From: Flammeovirgaceae bacterium BBD 1991-12
Lineage (GTDB): Bacteria; Bacteroidota; Bacteroidia; Cytophagales; Cyclobacteriaceae
Reading direction: 5' to 3'
Length of the DNA: 39,823 nt
NCBI GenBank assembly: GCA_001657315.1
Contig: LYSV01000050.1
Coordinates: forward strand, 1-39,823
Positions 34,467 through 39,823 of this stretch are shown here, in pieces. Position numbers and translations under genes: made by a program. Within the stretch, counting starts at the first letter, position 1. Every line of letters begins with the position of its first letter. The notes under the pieces were generated by a model. The model saw only the letters and a program-made list of their open reading frames with translations. It was not told the DNA's origin and did no database searches.

Positions 34467-35411
34467 TTAAAAATACCGGGGCGATATGACCCTCTCCGGC
34501 ACTCCACTGAACACTCTGTAGTTCAGCATGAATTCACCGGAACCTGAGTTAACCTGTCCCAGGTCAGACGTCACCAGATCATAGGCCATTCCGATTTTGA
34601 ACCGCCTGTTCAACTGAATTTCCATCAGAGCATTGAGTGAATTCATATTACGAAGTGACAGCCCGGCCCATACTTTTTCCCTGATCAGAAAGTTGGCATT
34701 CAGATCGATGTTAACCGGCGCCCCGGTTACTGATTTCACCAGGATCTGAGGTTTGAATTTCAGAGAAGGACTCAGGTCAAACAGGTAACCAGCCGTGAGG
34801 AAATAGTGACGCAACTGCCTTGCAGCCAGAATGATGTCACTTTCATCAAAAGAGTTTTCCAGTAAAAAAGGTACTGAAAATCCAGCATAAAACCGGCTGG
34901 TCCGGTAGTATACACCCGCTCCGAAATTGGGCAACAGGGTAGTTACATTTTCATCAAAGCTGGGGTCAGTCACACCGGGTGGCAGGGCCAGTCCGGTCAA
35001 TTGCTGGCTCTGATGGGTAAGACCTGCCTGTAACCCAAACGCAAGGCTACCTGGCCCGAGTAGAATCTTGTAGGCATAGGAAGCGTAAAAGTTGAGTAAC
35101 TCCGTAACGGCGATCTTTTCCCTTTCCATAAGCAGACCGAGTCCCATTTCCTTAAATGGCCCCAGGGGCGTATGTGCAGAAAACATCTGGTTGGAAGGCG
35201 CTCCTTCAAAACCCATCCATTGCTCACGGGCCAGTACGGTGAGATTCAGGGTAGAGTCACTACCGGCATACGCCGGATTCAGTGCCAGACCATTGAACAT
35301 ATATTGTGTAAACAGGACCTGCTGCTGTCCAAAACCGAGGGTTGTAAAACCTGTAACAGTAACAACCACGAGCAACCTGCAAAAAAATTTACCTTTCATA
35401 GCCGTGAGCAT
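34467..35411 (-). CDS. PorP/SprF family type IX secretion membrane protein
   Basis: The 314-aa protein has a signal peptide and then the family opening QVLFTQYMFNGLALNPAYAGS, followed by a beta-strand-rich region consistent with an outer-membrane beta-barrel (alternating pattern, Phe at the C-terminus in SPRYF). PorP/SprF proteins are T9SS outer-membrane components, and SprF-type members are known partners needed for export of type B sorting-domain cargo such as SprB. The ATG directly abuts the stop of the 1074-aa type B cargo gene (TAAATG); a second ATG at 35399 (MKGKFF) is also possible. Its position between cargo and PorE-like gene strongly supports a dedicated cargo role. Confidence 0.93.
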   Translation of the reverse strand: MLTAMKGKFFCRLLVVVTVTGFTTLGFGQQQVLFTQYMFNGLALNPAYAGSDSTLNLTVLAREQWMGFEGAPSNQMFSAHTPLGPFKEMGLGLLMEREKIAVTELLNFYASYAYKILLGPGSLAFGLQAGLTHQSQQLTGLALPPGVTDPSFDENVTTLLPNFGAGVYYRTSRFYAGFSVPFLLENSFDESDIILAARQLRHYFLTAGYLFDLSPSLKFKPQILVKSVTGAPVNIDLNANFLIREKVWAGLSLRNMNSLNALMEIQLNRRFKIGMAYDLVTSDLGQVNSGSGEFMLNYRVFSGVPERVISPRYF

Positions 35412-38400
35412 TTATCGTTTCAGTACCACATATCCTTTGATCAACTCCTGACCTTCACCCAAATCAAGGATGTAGAAGTAAGTACCATCCGGAACTTCTC
35501 CGCTACCTATGACAGCGCCTTCTCCGGTCTCGCCCCTCCAGGCCCTGTCCCCATTATCGTACCCTGATCGCTGAAATACCATATCTCCCCATATGTTGAA
35601 AATCTTCACCCTGTTACGTGGAAAGCGCTCTATTCCGGTGATCTCCCAATGATCGAGGATACGATCACCGTTGGGGGAAAGTGCCTGAGACACAAAAAAC
35701 TCATCATCCGGTGGATCTACAGGTGGAGGTGGAGAAGGTGCAGCTTCCACCAGAATGGAGATCACCACCTGGTCACAAAGCTGATCCGTACGATCATCAC
35801 AAACGGTAACCGTAAAAGATTCTGTACCAACAAAACCTGCTTCAGGAGTATAGGCCACACAGGTGTCTGCCGGGTCCGGGACACCGGCTGTGCCATTGCC
35901 TGTAAGTGCACTTATCGACGAGATAAAAACACTGTCCATGTCCACATCTGTGACATTCAGGCAAATAGCTAATGAGGAATCCACGGCAATGGTATAGAAG
36001 AGGGAATCCACCGGAGTGTTTGTTTCATCCATTATGACCGGGGCATTGTTTACCGGAGGAGGTGTAGCTTCCACCTGAATGGAGATCACCACCTGATCGC
36101 AAAGCTGATCCGTACGATCATCACAAACGGTAACCGTAAAAGATTCCGTACCAGTGAAGCCTGCTTCAGGAGTGTAGGTCACACAGGTATCCGAAGGGTC
36201 TGGAATACCGGCTGTTCCATTGCCTGTGAGTGCGCTTATCGACGCGATAAAAACACTGTCCATGTCCACATCTGTGACATTCAAACAAATGGCTAATGTG
36301 GAATCCACGGCTATGGTATAAAGGAGGGAATCCACCGGAATATCGGTTTCATCCCTTATTACGGGAGCATTGTTTACAGGAGGGGGTGGAGCTTCGATCT
36401 GAACGGAGATCACTACCTGATCGCAAAGCTGAGCTGTACGGTTGTCACATACCGTAACCGTAAAATATTCCGTACCGACAAAACCTGCTTCAGGGGTGTA
36501 GGCCACACAGGTATCCGCCGGATCCGGGATGCTGGCTGTTCCATTGCCTGTAAGCGTACTTATAGAAGTGACAGAGACACTGTCCAGATCAACATCCGTA
36601 ACACTCAAACAAATAGCTAATGAGGAGTCTACCGCTATTGTGTAAAAGAGGGAATCCACCGAAACACTGGTTTGATCCCTGATCACAGGAACATTGTTTG
36701 GAAATGCACACCATGTAAAATTTCCAATACCGAGGCTTTGTTCCGAAGGGTTGGCAGGTGCACTCCCGGCATTGGCTAAAGTGATGTGAACGGAATCCAC
36801 GGGAATAAAGAAACACAGGGATATATTTCCCTCCGTTCCGCTTACATCATCAACAAGCGTATTTCCGGTAAAACTATTATTACCAAGGAAATCAACGGCA
36901 CTTCCTGAGGTAAAATCATGATCGGTTATTGGTACAATGTTCCCGTCGGAATATGCATTGATAACCAGTGAGTCGGCAAATCCTGCCGGGTCAGCATCAA
37001 TATCAAGCAGATCAAGGCAAAACTGATCCGTACGGCGGTTAAAAGTGATCGAGGTTGTGCTTTGCTGAATGTTGGTGGCCGGATCTTGTCTCCAAACTAC
37101 TGTATTGATACCCTGGAGATCATTGCCCGTTGTAAAAGATGTCCGTATGTCGTCGTCATCCGTGGAAGAGAAATTGACAAACATCCCGTTTTTTATAAAA
37201 GTACCGTTGGCGTCTATACCTGAAGGTTGATCTGCCCAGTCGAGTTCGTCTTTATCACTGCACTGAACATATACCAACACCGTAGCGGTATCCCTTTCAG
37301 GAGTAGTATTGCAAAAGACAGCGGTGTCGGACAGAACATACTTCAACGTATCCACTCCAAAAAAACCGGCATTGGGAATATAGTTAATACTGCTGTCATT
37401 ATCGATCAGGCTGCCACTTCCTGACAATGGATAGCCGGCTAACAAGTTACCGACAAGCGGTCTTTCGCTAAAGTTAGTATCATTGTCTTGAATATTGATA
37501 TTCTGAGGGGTATTCTCAACGGTAGCTCCCAGGTCATTCACTGCTTCCGGTGTAAAGTCGGTTATATGAACATTCTCGCCTCCGTTGTTACCATTGGGGC
37601 TGTAATCATAAACCATTGGCGCTGAAGAACCTTCCTCATCAAACCGCCATAACCCCAGCAATCCGGTCTCATCCCCCCTTAACATTGCACAACTGTTGCC
37701 AACAATTTGAGAAGGTGTTCGTACGCCATCCCAAATACGAAGTTCACTCATATACCCTTCGAAAAAATTTGGCCCGGTAACAGCAACTCCTCCAATTACC
37801 AGAGTACCCCCCGGACTGGCAGTTGGGTCGATAATCCCAAAGAGCGTAGTACCCGTTGCATCTTCAGTAGCCAAAGTACCGTTAATATAAATTGAAACAT
37901 TAGTTGTGGGAGTAATGGGACCAGTGGTATTCCCAAACGATAAAGCCACGTGATACCATTCTCTTTCATTGAGCGTATTGGAAGTTAATTTTGTCGAATT
38001 ACCACCAAAAGACCGGAATTCCAATTGTCCGCTATTTAATATCCGGAGGGTATAGGCTTCGACAGGTGTTGGTGCGTTGGTGTATCTTGTCACCAGATGA
38101 GCTTCATTATTCGTCAGCGGCAACCTCCTTATTCTGATCCAAAGCTCCATTGTAAACGATTGGTCAACAAATTGCAGTTCATCACAGTTTCCAAGCGTTA
38201 TCGAATCATTGGCTCCCACCCCATTGAATTGCATAAATTTGCCAAAATCATCCCCCGGCACGCTTGCATCCACCAGAGAGGTAGCCCCTTCTCCTGATGA
38301 ATTAGTAGCTGTCAACCGATAGAAATAAGTCACTCCATTTTTCACGTCAGTATCCAAGTACTGAGGAGTGGGTGTCGCCGGAATTGTCGCCACACCGGCA

Positions 38401-38636
38401 AAATTGATCTTATCAAGAGAACGATATATTGTGTAGGTCGTAACGTTCTCAGTTCCGGGATTAGCCGACCATTTCAATTCGTTTTGTCCATCATGCCTTA
38501 AGATGTAAAAATTGTCCGGGGCAGTTGGAACCTGGGCCTCTGCCGTATTGAACACAATCCAACCAGACACGATCAGGAGCACCCGCCAAAGCGGGGCTCC
38601 TGAAAATTCCTTATTCAGCATTGCAATACGTTTCAT
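35412..38636 (-). CDS. large secreted adhesin-like protein with a T9SS type B C-terminal sorting domain
   Basis: The 1074-aa protein has a long signal peptide (cut near AEAQ), a fibronectin type III-like domain at about 36-125 (ELKWSANPG, TYTIYRSLDK), a laminin G/concanavalin-like domain at about 135-335 (FTMELWIRI, REWYHVALSF, FFEGYMSELRIWDGVR), a Cys-containing beta-rich middle, three near-identical 108-residue repeats at about 646-965, a Pro-rich hinge, and a C-terminal type B sorting domain (ALSPNGDRILDHWEITGIE, VKIFNIWGDMVFQ, PDGTYFYIL). Type B domains direct T9SS export and surface attachment in gliding Bacteroidota and need a PorP/SprF partner, encoded immediately downstream. ATG start, 12 nt after the upstream gene. 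Likely a surface adhesin or polysaccharide-binding protein. Confidence 0.92.
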   Translation of the reverse strand: MKRIAMLNKEFSGAPLWRVLLIVSGWIVFNTAEAQVPTAPDNFYILRHDGQNELKWSANPGTENVTTYTIYRSLDKINFAGVATIPATPTPQYLDTDVKNGVTYFYRLTATNSSGEGATSLVDASVPGDDFGKFMQFNGVGANDSITLGNCDELQFVDQSFTMELWIRIRRLPLTNNEAHLVTRYTNAPTPVEAYTLRILNSGQLEFRSFGGNSTKLTSNTLNEREWYHVALSFGNTTGPITPTTNVSIYINGTLATEDATGTTLFGIIDPTASPGGTLVIGGVAVTGPNFFEGYMSELRIWDGVRTPSQIVGNSCAMLRGDETGLLGLWRFDEEGSSAPMVYDYSPNGNNGGENVHITDFTPEAVNDLGATVENTPQNINIQDNDTNFSERPLVGNLLAGYPLSGSGSLIDNDSSINYIPNAGFFGVDTLKYVLSDTAVFCNTTPERDTATVLVYVQCSDKDELDWADQPSGIDANGTFIKNGMFVNFSSTDDDDIRTSFTTGNDLQGINTVVWRQDPATNIQQSTTSITFNRRTDQFCLDLLDIDADPAGFADSLVINAYSDGNIVPITDHDFTSGSAVDFLGNNSFTGNTLVDDVSGTEGNISLCFFIPVDSVHITLANAGSAPANPSEQSLGIGNFTWCAFPNNVPVIRDQTSVSVDSLFYTIAVDSSLAICLSVTDVDLDSVSVTSISTLTGNGTASIPDPADTCVAYTPEAGFVGTEYFTVTVCDNRTAQLCDQVVISVQIEAPPPPVNNAPVIRDETDIPVDSLLYTIAVDSTLAICLNVTDVDMDSVFIASISALTGNGTAGIPDPSDTCVTYTPEAGFTGTESFTVTVCDDRTDQLCDQVVISIQVEATPPPVNNAPVIMDETNTPVDSLFYTIAVDSSLAICLNVTDVDMDSVFISSISALTGNGTAGVPDPADTCVAYTPEAGFVGTESFTVTVCDDRTDQLCDQVVISILVEAAPSPPPPVDPPDDEFFVSQALSPNGDRILDHWEITGIERFPRNRVKIFNIWGDMVFQRSGYDNGDRAWRGETGEGAVIGSGEVPDGTYFYILDLGEGQELIKGYVVLKR
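35743..36702 (-). repeat. three tandem 324-bp coding repeats
   Basis: Units begin (plus-strand order) at 35743, 36067 and 36391, exactly 324 bp apart (108 codons), with the third nearly complete. Each encodes an NAPVI-like start, VDSLxYTIAVDSxLAICL, a TGNGTA block, YTPEAGF and a VTVCDxRTxQLCDQVVIS block, resembling cadherin-like or bacterial Ig-like modules. The two most similar units differ at about a dozen of 107 residues by eye, so the expansion looks fairly recent. Confidence 0.9.
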
Positions 38637-38648
38637 ATCTACATTGAT

Positions 38649-39823
38649 TTATCGTATCATAACTCTTTCTTCAATTATCTTTTTCCCATATATAAGCCTG
38701 CACAGATACAAACCTGTCGCGAGATTATTCGCATTCAGGTCAACTTCATAATACTTGTTTGCCTCCACTTTTCCTGAAAATAAGGGTATGGCCAATATGC
38801 TGTAGGTTGAATATATTTCAATCCTAACGTTTGACGCCTCCGGTATTGAGAAGGATACCTTAGCAGTATTACGAAAAGGGTTTGGATAAACTCCAAAATG
38901 TGCTTCTTTAGGTATTTCAATTACATCCCCTTTAAATACTTCTTCTGAGGATAGATTTTGTTGAGGCACAACCCTACTAAAGGTAGTGGAGGAAGAAGTT
39001 GTCACTACACCACCGCTTGTATTTTGAAGCTCTATGGTACATCCCTCAGAACAACCGTTTACAAGGTTCGTAATAGTAATGGAAAATTCTGCTATGGATC
39101 CTATCGCCCCTGGGGTAAAACCAATGGAAGGTGTTCCCTGACCACTTGCAACCGTCCAGTCCGGATTATTTACAGTCCAATTGTAAGAACCATTTGGTAT
39201 TGCCCCTGCATTAAGAATATTTCCTGTGGCAAGCGAAATATCGCAGGGAGGTGCAATGGCGTTATCAGTAACTGAGATTGTCTTTGAATTATCACAACCA
39301 TTGACAGGATCAGTCACCATAACTGTAAAGTCACCAACAATAAAGCTAAACGGCACGGTAAGGTTCTGAACCTGAGTATTTGGGAAAAACCCTACATATG
39401 GAGGTGGTACAGTCCAGGAGTATTGTGCATTAGCTACTGTGGAGCTGGCATTGAGCACCAATCCGGCGGTGGTATTACAGGTGTGTTGTGCATCTTCTGC
39501 AGTCAAATCAGGAACCGTTTTGTTTTCTATAACCGTCACCTGAGCAGTGGAACTACAGCCATTCACGGGATCGGTCACCGTCAACTCATAAAGGCCAGCA
39601 TCTGAAGTTTCAGGATTCTGCAACGTGGAAGTAAAGGCTTCCGGACCGCTCCATGCATAGGTCACTCCTGCGGTGGGCGAAGAACCCTGCAGTGATACTG
39701 TCGTGACAACACAGGTCAGCACATCACTCACTCCCGCCGTGGCACCTGGTTCGGTGGTGTTCTCATTCACCATTACCTGAGCGGTGGAACTACAGCCATT
39801 CACCGGATCGGTCACTGTTAATT
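38649..39823 (-). CDS. C-terminal part of a secreted repeat protein with a T9SS type A sorting domain (cut by right edge)
   Basis: The frame is open from the window end (39823) to the stop at 38649; the GTG at 39813-39815 is inside a repeat and not a true start, since codons for Leu-Thr precede it. About 390 residues are visible: PKD/Ig-like repeats with the marker VTDPVNGCSSTAQV (copies 79 residues apart, plus a diverged copy), a Cys-rich region, and a C-terminal type A sorting domain (FGVYPNPFRNTAKVSFSIPE, NLATGLYLCRLIYGKKI). It is 12 nt upstream of the type B cargo gene and presumably co-transcribed with it. The full protein is probably much larger. Confidence 0.9.
   Translation of the reverse strand, partial: LTVTDPVNGCSSTAQVMVNENTTEPGATAGVSDVLTCVVTTVSLQGSSPTAGVTYAWSGPEAFTSTLQNPETSDAGLYELTVTDPVNGCSSTAQVTVIENKTVPDLTAEDAQHTCNTTAGLVLNASSTVANAQYSWTVPPPYVGFFPNTQVQNLTVPFSFIVGDFTVMVTDPVNGCDNSKTISVTDNAIAPPCDISLATGNILNAGAIPNGSYNWTVNNPDWTVASGQGTPSIGFTPGAIGSIAEFSITITNLVNGCSEGCTIELQNTSGGVVTTSSSTTFSRVVPQQNLSSEEVFKGDVIEIPKEAHFGVYPNPFRNTAKVSFSIPEASNVRIEIYSTYSILAIPLFSGKVEANKYYEVDLNANNLATGLYLCRLIYGKKIIEERVMIR
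39538..39823 (-). repeat. 79-codon (237-bp) tandem repeats running off the right edge
   Basis: The string ACCTGAGC followed by a conserved tract (to about 39585) recurs at 39538 and at 39775, 237 bp apart, in frame. Each copy encodes VTDPVNGCSSTAQV. A diverged third relative (VMVTDPVNGCDNS) lies further left near 39290-39320. More copies probably lie beyond the window. Confidence 0.8.

Noticed and set aside
35743-36702. CRISPR array or mobile element at the 324-bp repeats
   Set aside because: The repeats are coding, in frame, 324 bp long and have no spacer structure or terminal inverted repeats.
39815-39823. GTG at 39813-39815 as the start of the rightmost protein
   Set aside because: The frame stays open to the window edge with codons for Leu-Thr before it, and the sequence matches the middle of a repeat, so the gene is truncated by the window.

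Overview
The window looks like chromosomal DNA of a Bacteroidota bacterium, most likely a Cytophagales-type relative (inference). The main signs are a type IX secretion system (T9SS) cargo cluster with both type A and type B C-terminal sorting domains, a PorP/SprF protein and a PorE-like protein. Several intergenic regions also carry TAnnTTTG boxes, the -7 motif of Bacteroidota promoters, and Shine-Dalgarno sequences are weak or absent. I see no tRNA, rRNA, CRISPR array, transposase or phage gene. Most of the window is ordinary core metabolism.

Layout. 1-451 is the end of a gene cut by the left edge. 537-8846 (minus) reads EVE-domain protein, two tandem secreted paralogues of unknown function, dnaG, ribBA, a secreted hypothetical protein and surE; the last three are translationally coupled. 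8975-10870 (plus) holds a family 9 glycosyltransferase and an orphan solute-binding protein. 10926-23029 (minus) is the membrane half of respiratory complex I, nuoH-[sensor histidine kinase]-nuoI-J-K-L-M-N, followed 8 nt later by a long PurF-like amidotransferase. The kinase between nuoH and nuoI, the Lys/Pro repeat tail on NuoI and the PurF-like gene at the end are the unusual parts. 23189-23992 (minus) is murI and 24380-25189 (plus) is fabI. 25549-28961 (plus) holds a small secreted carboxypeptidase-regulatory-like protein, a Nudix hydrolase, Sua5 and pgk. recQ (minus) converges on pgk across a perfect 14-bp hairpin. An AhpD-like protein, a DUF2892-type membrane protein and a Crp/Fnr regulator follow.

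32818-39823 (minus) is a four-gene T9SS surface-protein cluster. In transcription order it encodes a type A cargo (cut by the right edge), a 1074-aa type B cargo with FN3-like, LamG-like and three 108-aa repeat modules, a PorP/SprF protein, and a TPR/beta-propeller protein that resembles PorE but ends in a SPOR-like rather than an OmpA-like domain. Known biology of PorP/SprF partners and type B cargo suggests that the cluster exports and anchors its own large surface protein.

The best candidates for undescribed biology are the SPOR-ended PorE-like protein with its dedicated cargo, the histidine kinase inside the complex I operon, and the coupled pair of secreted paralogues. No wholly new system is proven by sequence alone. 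Start codons needed care: many genes inside operons begin with TTG or GTG, and the most upstream start of murI, fabI and the PorE-like gene is probably wrong.
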